64,000 nt of DNA from Ascarosepion bandense (Eukaryota; Mollusca; Cephalopoda; Sepiida; Sepiidae), in NCBI GenBank assembly GCA_037127315.1, contig JBBBDQ010000351.1:143501-207500 (forward strand), written 5' to 3'. This document shows, in pieces, positions 49,986 through 60,404 of this stretch (its first letter is position 1; the number at the start of each line of letters is the position of its first letter). The notes under the pieces were generated by a model. The model was given only the letters and a program-made list of their open reading frames with translations, did no database searches and was not told the origin of the DNA. The position numbers were made by a program, and so were the translations under genes.

Positions 49986-50966
49986 TTTTTTGACAATACG
50001 GGCACTGATAAAATTATCAGAACTGCCGGTGTCTATAAGGGCAGTTAACTTTTTCCCTTTTAACTCCACAGTTTCGGTGATAGGAGGGCAACTATCACCA
50101 CCTTTAGCACGGGCCCCTATGATAACAGAAGAAGAACGTGAATGTGTCGGTAGAGTAGAACGGCAAACTTTAGAAAAATGCCTGAGTTTACCACAGCTTC
50201 GACATACCTTATTGCAGGCAGGGCAGAGGCGGCGGTCGTCCTTAAAGTGACGTCTCCCTCCACAGTTGTAACACTTGCCACGAACAGGAAGGGCAGCAGA
50301 GAACAGTACAGAGTCACACTTCATTGGAGAATCAGTTAGAGCAGAATTTTTAGAAATACCAGTGGCCTCCTCGGCAGAATCGGTCAACACATTTTTAGTT
50401 CCAGTAATAGAAGTAACGGCGGCTGCTCCAATCTGGGTGGCATACGATTCCGCGCGAAAGTGAGCTTGTTCTAAAGCCCTAGCACATTGAGTAGCTTCTG
50501 CGAGAGTTAGAGTGTCAGTTTCAAGGAGCCTAGCACGTATCAATGAGGACCGAAGACCACGAATAAATGCATCACGGACAGATTCATCCCTGTAAGTGGT
50601 GGCCGTTACGTCTTTAAAGCAACAGTCAGCGGCAAGTCGATTCAAGGCCTGAAGGTATTGGTCGACAGACTCGCTTTCTTGTTGCAAACGCGTAGAAAGC
50701 AGATGTCTAGCATGAATAACACTTGGAGACTTGTCGTAGACACCTTTCAGTAAGTCAACAGCATGTTCAAAGCCAGAACAACCCTCGATAACGTCAGCAA
50801 CAGTGGGACCGATGTTTAAATAGAGAACTTCGAGTTTATCAGGGTTTAACGAAGCAATAGTTGAGAGGTAGTAATTAAAGTTACGATACCATAATCTCCA
50901 AAGCTTGCTGGCCTGTGGGTCTGCCGAGGAAACGTCAAATTTGTCCAGGCGAATTATTTTCTCCAT
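49985..50966 (-). CDS. Gag with zinc knuckles plus start of aspartic protease
   Basis: Starts MEKIIRLDKFD at 50966, about 30 nt after the 5' LTR and its primer site. The capsid-like part (residues 20-180) includes LWRLWYRNFNYYL and RDAFIRGLRSSLIRARL. Two Cys/His knuckles lie at about residues 231-268: CYNCGGRRHFKDDRRLC (atypical last spacing) and CRSCGKLRHFSKVC (CX2CX4HX4C). LIDTGSSDNFIS (about 309-320) is the aspartic protease active site. Genuine protease sequence ends near MRLP. The frame then runs on through the deletion junction into out-of-frame integrase sequence and stops at 49851. Confidence 0.92.
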
Positions 50967-50978
50967 GAGGAAAATAGA

Positions 50979-50994
50979 AAATTAGTTCTGTAAA
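50979..50994 (-). promoter_or_regulatory. primer-binding site, complementary to the element's own LTR
   Basis: One nucleotide inside the 5' LTR (50996). The 16-mer TTTACAGAACTAATTT (minus strand) is the exact reverse complement of AAATTAGTTCTGTAAA in the sense LTR (51064-51049). This arrangement is known from Tf1/sushi-type self-primed retrotransposons, where the RNA 5' end folds back as primer. Confidence 0.75.
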
Positions 50995-50995
50995 T

Positions 50996-51199
50996 TGTGG
51001 TGGTGTTTTAACGTAACTGAAGACGGAAACAAAACCTCTTTAATAGGCTTTACAGAACTAATTTCGCAACACAAGAGCATGCAGTAAACGCAAGAGCAGG
51101 TAAACAAAATGCCGAAGAAAGAAAAGAACTTAGCCTTTTTAAAGGAAAAGGAACGAGTGCAAAATCATGTGCAATAGAAATTTTTACGAAAATATAACA
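50996..51199 (-). repeat. 5' LTR
   Basis: In sense (minus) orientation it starts TGTTATATTTTCG and ends CACCACCACA. A TATA-like CCTTTAAAAAGGC lies about 85 nt before the self-complementary primer segment. Confidence 0.95.
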
Positions 51200-51204
51200 G
51201 GTTT

Positions 51205-52780
51205 GAACAGTTTACTTTTTCTGTTTGCTTTTTGTATTTGCATACATTCTGAAAATGATCTCTTTTTTGTAATTGAAGCATATTTTTCCTAGAACTAGAC
51301 ATTTGTACTTGTATCTTTCTCATAATTTTTCTACAATATTTACAATTATTGATTTGGTCATGCTCATCCTGTATGTCTTGAATTTTTTTTTTTTGGTTGA
51401 TTAAATTCTCTAATCAACTCCAATTGTTGCTTAAACGTTGACACTAGCTTCCAAACTCATTCTGCTACCCTTTAGACATTCTCATTTTTCACTTGTGGTT
51501 CTGATCTTGCAGAAACTTAGAAGAACTTAGAAGAATCCATTAATTTTCTATCATCATTTCTTGTGCTCCTGCTTTTTTAAATTCACAATACTTGACTTGT
51601 TCTTTCAATCTATGTAAGTATTGTATAATTTGATGCTTGTCATGTTTCTAAAAACTTGGTTCTTTCGGTGATTACTAATCTTTTGTTTGGTCTTCTGTTC
51701 TTTTTTATAATTTTCACAATATTTTTTCAAATGTAATTTCTTCTAATTTGCTTGAGTAACACACTGTCAAAATTTTCTTCACATCTAATTATAGTAAGAA
51801 ATAAATCGGTTATCTCATTTTCTCCTTCAGCATTCTCTGTGTCTCTTAATTTTTTTTATTCTTGTAAATGCAGAAAAGTTCTTATCCATGTTTCTATGCA
51901 TTCTTGGTCATCTAGCAAATTTAGGGATTCTATTGGTGATGCCATTGTTATGTTTTGCATTTGTAAGTAGTGGTAGTCATAGCACAGCTCTCCATGTCCT
52001 TTGTGACGACAGGGTTTTCTCCCCTTTACCAGTTATTCTCTATCTATTTATACTTGCTATTAATTTGCATATGATGCTACACTTTTTGTTTTTTTCCCCT
52101 TTTTAGTTTAACCATTCTCAAGTGATCTTTGGTGTCACATTGTAGGATACAATATCATTAATTTTGTTTAGGTGGAACTATTTTAGCTTACAATAAAAAC
52201 ATGTAATAACATGATGAAATACTCAGTTAACCACTGAAGTAACCAAATTTCTTTTTAAAAAGGTTAAGAAATAAAATCTTTGGTTTTACTTAAAGTTTGT
52301 ATCTTTTGATACAAACAGAATCATAGAAAGAAACTGAAGTTTATGTAGGCGATGCTCATTAACAATAGCTTAGAGAAGGAAATTTGACTTAAGCTTTCAA
52401 AAAGCACTGGCTAATCTCATTTTTTGCAGCTGACATCTTTTTGGAGTTTTACTTAAAGCAATTTTTAATCTATTCCAACAAAGAAGCTTAAAATTAGCAT
52501 ATTTCCCCATTATTGAGGACACACTCGTTTAAAATTACCATATTTGCCCACTGCCAATATAGAAAGTAGAAAAAAAAGTTTTATTTCTAATGCATTTTTC
52601 ATTAACTAATGATTGAGAGTTGCAATGGAAAATATTTTCACAGATATAGAGTAATAAACTTATACATACAAAAATGAAATAAAATGAATTATTTCTCTCT
52701 GGGATGAAGAGTTATCATTATTTACATTTTTCAGTTGAACTTTTGTCTTCACAATTTTTTAGTACCGCTCATATTGTTTC
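51205..52780. other. unassigned AT-rich sequence, T-rich on the + strand
   Basis: No recognised feature. It continues the sequence interrupted by the LTR element. Confidence 0.5.
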
Positions 52781-52849
52781 AACTGAGTCTAATCTACACT
52801 ACCTGGCCCAGGGATTGAACTTACTATTACTATGTCAGTAGGCTGTTGT

Positions 52850-52965
52850 CCATGAAAAAGAACTAGACAAGATACCCCCACCCTAGATTAAAAGGGTTCA
52901 GTTTGAAATTTCCTTAAGGTTACCTGGATCAATAATGCAAATAAAAGCAATTATATTTGCATTGC
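52850..52965 (-). repeat. unclassified interspersed repeat (family X), copy 3
   Basis: GGGTTCAGTTTGAAATTTCC, TTAAGGTTACCTGGATCAAT and CCACCCTAGATTAAA match the reverse complement of 25980-26065. 52795-52840 also resembles 26140-26190, but in direct orientation, so the structure is rearranged. Confidence 0.45.
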
Positions 52966-52969
52966 AGGG

Positions 52970-54060
52970 TGAAGTGCACATTCATTTTGCATCAGGTAGT
53001 TAAATTGAAAGAAAATACAATTTCTAACTATTTTCAATTTATTTTTTATATTTAAATAAATTCACCTTCGTTCAATAATGCGTCTAAGGAAATCAAACTT
53101 TGGAGGTATTGTAGATTTTATTAGACTGCCTGAGGAGATAAATTTTAATCACTTTCTCTGAATTGAAGTTAGCATATCAGATTGTTACATAAAAACTTAC
53201 CTGCAAAGTTACTTCATCAGTAAACTCTCAAAATCAGGTTTTCAAACACATAGTTTTACTTTGGTAACATTAGATGAGCCAATAAATATTAAAGAATAAC
53301 ATTTCTTGCATTGGAAAAAAAATTTTGGTAAAAATAAGTAAAGAGAAACAAAATTCCAGTACCACTTCTTGTTTGTAGAATAAATTCATAATTGCTCGAG
53401 TTAAAGAAATGTTGCTACTATAGAAGTCTTGTTAGAATCAGTTTAGGCATAAGAGTATACCAATAGGATAGGCTAAATAAATAAAGGTGTGAAAGAAGAT
53501 TCTGTTTAGGATCTGAATTTAAGAAAACAAAACAGTTGAGAAAAAATATCTGTAGAAAATGAAAGTATTTGGATTTGAAAACAAAATCAAAATATTAAAG
53601 AAAAAATATTTTAATATTCCTAACTTGTCATTCATTATTTTTTCTAAGGGTAATCAAGTATTTAAAATCTGTAGATCTTTTTAGTAAAGTGATGACAGAA
53701 CAGTGAGTGGGAGGGATAATTACAGGACAAAAATTGCTGAAAGTTATAAAAGATAGGAAATTATAGAGAATATCCTGAAATAACACGGCATATAAAAAAG
53801 ATTTTCTGGTGTTAACTGATGTATTATAAAAAATTCTGATGAATTTAGAAATATACTATTATTGCTGCTTTCATTGTTTTAATGAGAGGAGTACTACAGG
53901 TGTGCCATAATAAGTAATTGCTCTTTGTGACACTCTTTGAGCAACAGAACTTACTCAACAATAGTCATTTCCTCTCTAAATAACATACTGTAATGAGTTA
54001 CATGTTACCAGTAGCAAGAATGTTTCTCGATCTGATCCACTAAGTTGTTATAATCAGGTA
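52970..54060. other. unassigned AT-rich sequence
   Basis: No recognised feature. Confidence 0.5.
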
Positions 54061-54079
54061 TGAAAATCTGTGATTATAT

Positions 54080-54080
<1 letters not shown>

Positions 54081-54111
<31 letters not shown>

Positions 54112-54112
54112 T
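54081..54112. repeat. (CA)n(TA)n microsatellite
   Basis: Lies at the 3' end of an antisense LINE tail, followed by a C14 run at 54128-54141. Confidence 0.85.
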
Positions 54113-54124
54113 TTATAAATCATA

Positions 54125-54480
54125 TCGCCCCCCCCCCCCCAAGCAAGGCATTTTATTGCCGCTGTTTTGCAAGGAGTTACATAGGAGGTAAGTTATGAGA
54201 AAGAGTGACAGGTTATAGGGGGTGTCAGGAAGTGGGTAAGAGAAGGATGAGAATACTGATGAGAGTTGAGTGGACTGAGAAAGGAGCATGAGAGGGAGGA
54301 TGCAGGTTAGTGAAATAGGAGATGACTATTGACTTTACATTTAAATTCTTGGAGATTGTAGCTGTTGGGGAAGCAAGTAAATGGAAGCAAATTACACAGG
54401 CAGGAAGTGCGAGAAAAGAAGCTGCTAGAGTAGAATTTGCATTTACATTTTATGGTTTCACAGTGAAAGGGTGTAATTTT
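54125..54480 (-). mobile_element. family 1 LINE 3' end
   Basis: Reverse complement reads [23 protein letters not shown] coding tail, TTTAAATGTAAAGTCAATAG, the C/T-rich UTR and GCTTGGGGGGGG...GATATG. Confidence 0.8.
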
Positions 54481-54484
54481 ATGA

Positions 54485-55360
54485 AAACGCAAGCAAAACT
54501 CTTATATGAATTAAAAATTTTGTGAATTATATTCTTCAGTTTTTCTCACTAAAAAGCAAAGATTTTAAGAACCTGCCTGTTTTGTTTTTTGACTTCAGCC
54601 CAAATTTCAAATACAAGAAAGTAATATTTGAGACAATTTTTTTTCTCATAAAACAGCATCAACAAAATCCAAAATTTCTTGGCAGAAAGAAAAAAAAAAC
54701 TATGAAATTTATACTTTGTAAGTTCAATGCAGTAATTCAGAACACTTTAAAATTGTAAGCATACAACTTTTAACAAAACAGAAAAAAAGTAAATTGTCAA
54801 TTTTCAAATGTTTGAAGCTGTCTTCACCTTTTATGAAATGAGACATTTGTTATGAAATGAAAACTGATTTCAAAGCTATACAAGTTATTCAGTTGAGATA
54901 AAACAAAAAGTAATGAAATCTAAAAATAATTTATGTAAAAGTAAACACAAAATGGAGATGCAAAAAGAGAAATAAAAATAGATTAAAGAAAAGTTTGTGT
55001 CTGAGAGGTTACAAAAAAACCCAAAAAAACATTAAGGTTGTGAGTTAATACTGTGTAGTATTGGTCTATAATTCCAGTAAAAAGTACTTTAATAATTATA
55101 TTACCAACTAATAAAAAAATGAATAATTGTATTTTCAGTCAGTAAAAATATGTCAGAATTATTATGTATTAACATTTTTGCAAAGGATCAGATTAGTACC
55201 TGTGCCCACTTTTGAGAATCAAAGTGTAACCCCTCTATACTTCTGTTAAGAACCAGATTATAGGATACTTGGTTGCTATAGGAAAAATACTATATATGAT
55301 AAATATTCTATTTTAGATGTGTGTATTATAAAAAATAATGTCTTAAATACTTACTAAGGT
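54485..55360. other. unassigned AT-rich sequence
   Basis: No recognised feature. The 78-codon frame at 54522 is A/T-rich and unrecognised. Confidence 0.45.
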
Positions 55361-55367
55361 ATCATGT

Positions 55368-55613
55368 GTCGACAGACACCCGAGTCAGAAAGCGTCGACG
55401 GACACCCGAGTCAGAAAGCGTCCCGACGGAAACACCCGAGTCAGAAAGCGTCGACGGACACCCGAGTCAGAAAGCGTCGACGGACACCCGAGTCAGAAAG
55501 CGTCGACGGACACCCGAGTCAAAGAAAGGCCCGAGTGCGACGGACACCCGAGTCAGAAAGCGTCGACGGACACCCGAGTCAGAAAGCGTCGACGGACACC
55601 CGAGTCAGAAAGC
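55368..55613. repeat. CpG-rich minisatellite, 26-bp unit, about 9 copies
   Basis: Unit GTCGACGGACACCCGAGTCA plus GAAAGC. Variant copies are the first (GACAGA), the third (GTCCCGACGGAAAC) and the sixth (broken at CAAAGAAAGGCCC). Because 26 is not a multiple of 3, all three frames are open through much of it (TDTRVRKRRRTPESESVDGH-like), which explains the 99- and 107-codon frames as artefacts. CATGT occurs at both edges. Confidence 0.95.
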
Positions 55614-55619
55614 ATGTAG

Positions 55620-58098
55620 AATGTTTAAAGACATTCTTATTCTCCTCTTCTCATGTTGCTTATGAGATAGGATACAATGTCAAATGAAAAGGGTTGCTTA
55701 GGACTTTCCGTTTGTTATTGGGATATTCTTGTACAAAATCACCAGAATGAGCAAAATTTGTAGATAAATTAATTAGTTTATATCAATGTAGTGATGAAGC
55801 AAAGTTATTTGGAGATTTCTACCCATTAGTTGTGTGGTTGGTGATATTGCATCATTCAACCAAATGGTTTGCAAAGAAGAATCACTAAGTATGGATCTTG
55901 GTTGCATTTAATTACATTTAAGTTTGCTCAATGGTTTCAATGGTATCTGCCACAAGACCATTGGTTTATGGATAGAGAGCACTGGATTTGTTGTGTTAAA
56001 AATCCCAATTGTTATCAAATTAAAATTCATTGGATTTAAATCTGAGACCATGATCATTCATTTTGATGTGTAGAGTGCAGGATTTTGCAAAAACTCAATA
56101 AAGAAAGCTTGATTCTCTGTCAGACAATGAGCCTTTGCTGCTATCACAAAATGTTTTCTCTAGGGGTCATTATTATCAGAAAAAAATGTGGAAAAATGTT
56201 CCTTCCTTTAGCTCTTATGCACATTATTAAGGAGACTTTTGCAGCTTCAAATCCAATTCTGTTATCTGTAAAATATTCTTTGTTTCCCTTTCCAACATCT
56301 CCAGGTTTCGGACCAATTTCCATCATTGATATTGAGTACTCTTGGGTTCAGGTAATTTTTCCATGATTAGTAAGTTAGAGAATGAGTGACAAAGATGTGA
56401 GAAATTAAGTTCAAAGTTTAACAAATTTTGACAAGAACCTGAACTTAAACAAAATCAAAATAATTACATTCATGATATATTATAAAAGAAATATTTCACA
56501 TAAGTTGTATGCATGGTTTTGTGTGTCCAGAGTTAAATGTATGCATGTCCTACATTAAAACATTTTTATTCTATTATTGTGCCACTCATAACCTCAGTGC
56601 TACTATTGTAACAATATGGATTTTAAGATAGGTGCTTTCAGTCATTAAAAAATTTGGTCACTAAATATTAAATTTTTATATACCACTTTACTGGAATTTT
56701 CATTTTGGTTGTTACAATCACATTTCTATCCTTGTATCCTTCAAAATGAGGACAACAGTTTGTATAATAATGATAGTTCATTTGATCTTAGAAATTAAGG
56801 AAAATAAACAATTCACCTGTTTGTTTTATAACTTCTTTCTTGGTCTTTGCATGCAGTTCATTCTGTATATGTCAGGGATTTAAATTTTGGCATTAAGGGT
56901 TTACATTATTTACATTCAGATTCATGTCCTGATCCTGATTGTGTAAATGGTTAACTTAACAAAAGTTTCAGCCATCAGTACTGTAGGATTTAGTTGGATA
57001 TATAGACTAGTACTCTACTGTATTGCAAGATGAGTCTGCTATGACCACCTCCTTGGATCAGTTGGTGAGTGGTTTATATAACAGGCTGAGATGTTCCATT
57101 CTGCTAGTTAAGCAAGCTTATTCTTTAGCTTCTGATTTTGGTGTGGATACTGTGATCAATAAATATTCATCATTCAGCCATAAATACTTGAGTATGGGAT
57201 TTATTCATAAAAAATCTCTTGGTTGGCTCTATGCCTTCAGGCAGAGAGGAACCCAGACAAGGCTCTACCAAAAGGTAAAGTCTCATCTGGAATGAACAGA
57301 CAAGAGCCTGACCCTGCCTTAAGCAGGGTCTATGGGAAATCTTTGCCCGAGTTTAAGGGCTTGGATCTCCCACATAAAATTTGGCCTTGTGCTGCTAGTT
57401 AGGGGAATTCCTTACTAGAGTGATTATCATATTTTTAATTCTACAAATACAAAACATCACTGTCAGAATCATAAATTAAACAAAAAAAGGGAGCAGAGGG
57501 TTGTAAGAGAAGGGGGCAAAAGTCTTTCAAAGTAGACATGAGAAGTAAAATCAAAGGGAAATAAGTAATGTATGCCAGAGGTCACTACCTACTTCACCTC
57601 TTTGGTCCTGATGACAAATAAGAAATAAGCTGCATCTACAACAGCTGTGTTACAGTGAGTTTCAAAATTCCAAACACTTGACAAATTCCCTCTATTCTGT
57701 TAACATGGTATCTGATACCAAATCTCCTGGTACAGGTTATGTAATAATTATTTAACATAACTTACTTTACCTTCATCACTTCCAAGGTAGACAGAGTTTC
57801 AGAATAATGCCTAAAACATGACAAATTAAATATACATGTATATACTTGGTTAGATCTAAATTGAAATGAAATTTTAAATGTTTAGTATTTATTTTACATT
57901 ATGAATAAATCCTGATTAAAGATGAACAAAACTGCATATTGAATAGAAGCTAAAAAGAAACAGATCAAATCTTAGACTGGATGTGAGAACTAATCAACCA
58001 GCTCTCCGCTATCCAGCTTATATAAACTTGCACAACTGCATGACAATCTCCAACCAAAGCTCATTCTAATTTTCCAGACTCAGTATATTATAAGAGTG

Positions 58099-58100
<2 letters not shown>
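55620..58100. other. unassigned sequence
   Basis: No exon recognised. 57290-57380 has a short inverted word (ACCCTGCCTTAAGCAGGGT). A possible minus-strand mini-exon at 57776-57815 is discussed under rejected items. Confidence 0.45.
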
Positions 58101-58133
<33 letters not shown>

Positions 58134-58138
<5 letters not shown>

Positions 58139-58749
58139 GTGCAAAAGTATTAGGACAATAACTATTTTATCTTTTATGAGGAATATTGACAGAAAATATT
58201 TAATTAAAGTAATTTTATTTGATTTACTTTAACGAGAAAAAATACTTGTTACCAAATGAATTTAATATTTAGTATAATAGCCTTTTGTTTTGATCACAGC
58301 CTTCATTCTGTCAGGCAATGACATCACAAGCTTCTTCACTCTAATGGTATCTCCCACCAAGCAAATTGTATTTGTTCCCAAAGAATGTCTTGCAGAGTAA
58401 CATTAGATTTATCAATTCGAGAGTGGGGAATAAGAAAAAAGGCAGTCATATCCAAGGATAATAGAATAATGAGTAGTTTCAAAATAACTTGTTTAATAGA
58501 AAATAGGAAAAATTAAATAAAACTTCTTTTACACCTATTTTTAAATAATCAATATTTTTTAGCAATTTACTTGACTTTTCACTCTGTATTTGAATTTCAG
58601 TGAGGCTTTTAGGAAAATCACCCTTGTCCCAATACTTTTGCACACTACCGGTAGTATGCAAAAGTGTTAGGACAGGAGTGATCTTTAACTTTATTTTGAT
58701 GCCTCATAAAAGATAAAATAGTTCTTGCCCTAATAATTTTGCACAGTAC
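58134..58749. mobile_element. Tc1-like MITE inserted in a TA microsatellite
   Basis: Outer inverted ends of about 50 bp: GTACTGTGCAAAAGTATTAG at 58134 and its complement ending at 58749. Both carry an ACTATTTTATCTTTTATGAG block. TA flanks both sides inside (TA)n runs (58109-58133, 58750-58773). 616 bp with no transposase frame. A second pair of similar ends meets head-to-head at about 58616-58681. Confidence 0.8.
58616..58681. repeat. palindrome made of two Tc1-type ends
   Basis: Centred on CTACCGGTAG, the arms read CCAATACTTTTGCACACTAC and GTAGTATGCAAAAGTGTTAG, extending to TCACCCTTGTCC / GGACAGGAGTGA. The arms match the outer TIRs of the host element. Confidence 0.7.
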
Positions 58750-58774
58750 TATATATATATATATATATATATAA

Positions 58775-59945
58775 GAGTTGTGATAACATTTAGTGCCAAG
58801 ATTGTGTCTTTTTTTTTTCAGTAGTTTACTGATAAAATATTTTGGCAAGCAGGTATTTTATTGTAAAGTGCTCGATATTGGGATAGAGATATAAAATTAA
58901 TGTAGAGAAGTTTATCATTTAACTGAGCAGAGTCATGCCGACTTCACTGTTATGATGTCTTCACTCGTCAGATCCTAATTTTTCAATCTGCTGTCATGTT
59001 CTGTTTTTTTCTTATTTATATGGACATTAATATTTTGTTATGGGAGTGATCTACTGGTGGTTAACTGTTTTTGATTGCTTTTGTTGTGTTGACTTCTTTT
59101 TAATGTGGTATTATTTGCAGTTGGTTGATTCTCTTTTATTTTGCAGGTTTCAATTTCTTTTTATTGCTTTTTAATGTGTGTGTGAAGGGATGTTGGCTTA
59201 ATGGCTTTATACCGAGTGGTTTTTTGCTTAACATCTTTTTAGTTGGTCTGTTCTTGCCATTTAGGTTGACCTTTTTTTGTTGTGTTGGCTTGACTTTTTT
59301 TCTTACCATGTTAGTATATATAACTGCTTAAAATGTTTCTTTTGTAGGTCATGGTTAAATGTTTGTGTTCTTGTGTGTATTTGTATTTGTGGGCTTTATG
59401 TGTGATTTTTTTTCCATCTAGGGATTGTTATACTTTTTGATTTTGGTAGTGATTAAGTGTTTATATATTTATGTTTTTATTTGTATGTGGTGGTTTTATA
59501 TTTTGTGTTCATATAACAATATATCAAATTACACAAAAGCTCCATATAAACAGGAAAAACTGGGATATGACAGCAGATCAAAAACTTAACCCCGACAAGT
59601 GAAAACATAATGGTGCCCTTACAAAATTTTGAAGTCAGCATGGCTGCTCAGTTAAGTGACAAACTTCTCTACATTAATCTTATATATCTCCAAATGAATG
59701 AGAATGAAGAAAATAATTCAAAACATTAATTTAAAACAGTGCTTAATATAAAAATAGAGCAATGAATATTTATTATTATTACTTTAGAACATGCAAACTG
59801 CAAACTACTACAAAATTGTACATTTTGTTTTGATACTGAAAGAACAATGTCTCATCAGGTAGTTAATGATGGTAGTAAAGATTTTATTAAGAAAAAATTA
59901 AAAAAACACACCACATCTGTTTATTTTGGGAAAGTTTTTTTTATG
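58775..59945. other. unassigned sequence, T/G-rich on the + strand
   Basis: No element or exon recognised. 58905-58935 and 59638-59672 are inverted matches (TAATGTAGAGAAGTTTATCA / GACAAACTTCTCTACATTAA), suggesting remnant ends of an about 770-bp inverted-repeat element. Confidence 0.4.
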
Positions 59946-59964
59946 TATGAGGTAAAAAGATATT

Positions 59965-60400
59965 AAAAAGGGGGAAAGAAAGAGGGAAGAAAAGATCAGA
60001 AAATAAGATGAAAAATCAAGAAAAGGAAAAGAAAGAGGAAAGGAAAAGATACAAAAGAAATAGAAAGTGAAGAGGAAAATAAGTGAGAAAATATAGAGAG
60101 GAAAGACCCAATGGAAACGGCTAAGAGAAAGACATAAGACATGTCTGGGCTCAAATCTTTTGGCATTTACAAAAAGAATTGTACTTCTAAAAAAAAAAAA
60201 AAAAGGAAAAGGAAAGATGAAGAAAGAATAAAAAGTGAGGAGGAAAATAAAGAGAAAAAAGTGAGAAAAATGTAAAGAGGAGAGACAGTGGAAATGGCCA
60301 AGAGAAAGAAATTTTAAATTTTGGCCGGAAGTGAATTGCAGACAGCTATAGATATCAGTTACATTGTTTCAAGTTAAATCTTTTGGCATTTTTTAAAAAA
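59965..60400. repeat. duplicated purine-rich block
   Basis: Two diverged copies of about 200 bp: 60020-60180 and 60200-60400 share GAGGAAAATAA.TGAGAAAA, AAGAGAAAGA and TCTTTTGGCATTT. Strand composition is almost all purine over about 300 bp. Confidence 0.6.
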
Positions 60401-60404
60401 AATG

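Larger units (their letters stand above)
48595..51204 (-). mobile_element. LTR retrotransposon (Gypsy class), complete insertion, internally deleted
   Basis: Two 204-bp LTRs (48600-48803 and 50996-51199) begin TG and end CA and differ at two positions. GGTTT flanks both sides (48595-48599, 51200-51204) as a 5-bp target duplication. The minus-strand interior (2.2 kb) holds gag-protease, then integrase. Reverse transcriptase and RNase H, expected between them, are absent. The near-identical LTRs and long open frames indicate a recent insertion. GC content is higher than in the surrounding intron. Confidence 0.95.

Noticed and set aside
53199..53240. Strong donor CTTTGCAG|GTAAGT preceded by FTDEVTLQ on the minus strand, reminiscent of the FTNxWAV start of furin prodomains
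   Set aside because: The open part is only about 26 nt before an in-frame stop and lacks a signal peptide; the similarity is too weak.
55364..55687. 99- and 107-codon frames rich in Arg/Ser/Pro
   Set aside because: They are translations of a 26-bp tandem repeat in different frames, not genes.
57776..57815. Possible minus-strand mini-exon (HYSETLSTLEVMK) between TTTTAG and GTAAAG/GTAAGT
   Set aside because: Splice-like signals fit, but the peptide does not resemble a convertase prodomain and the exon would be only about 40 nt.
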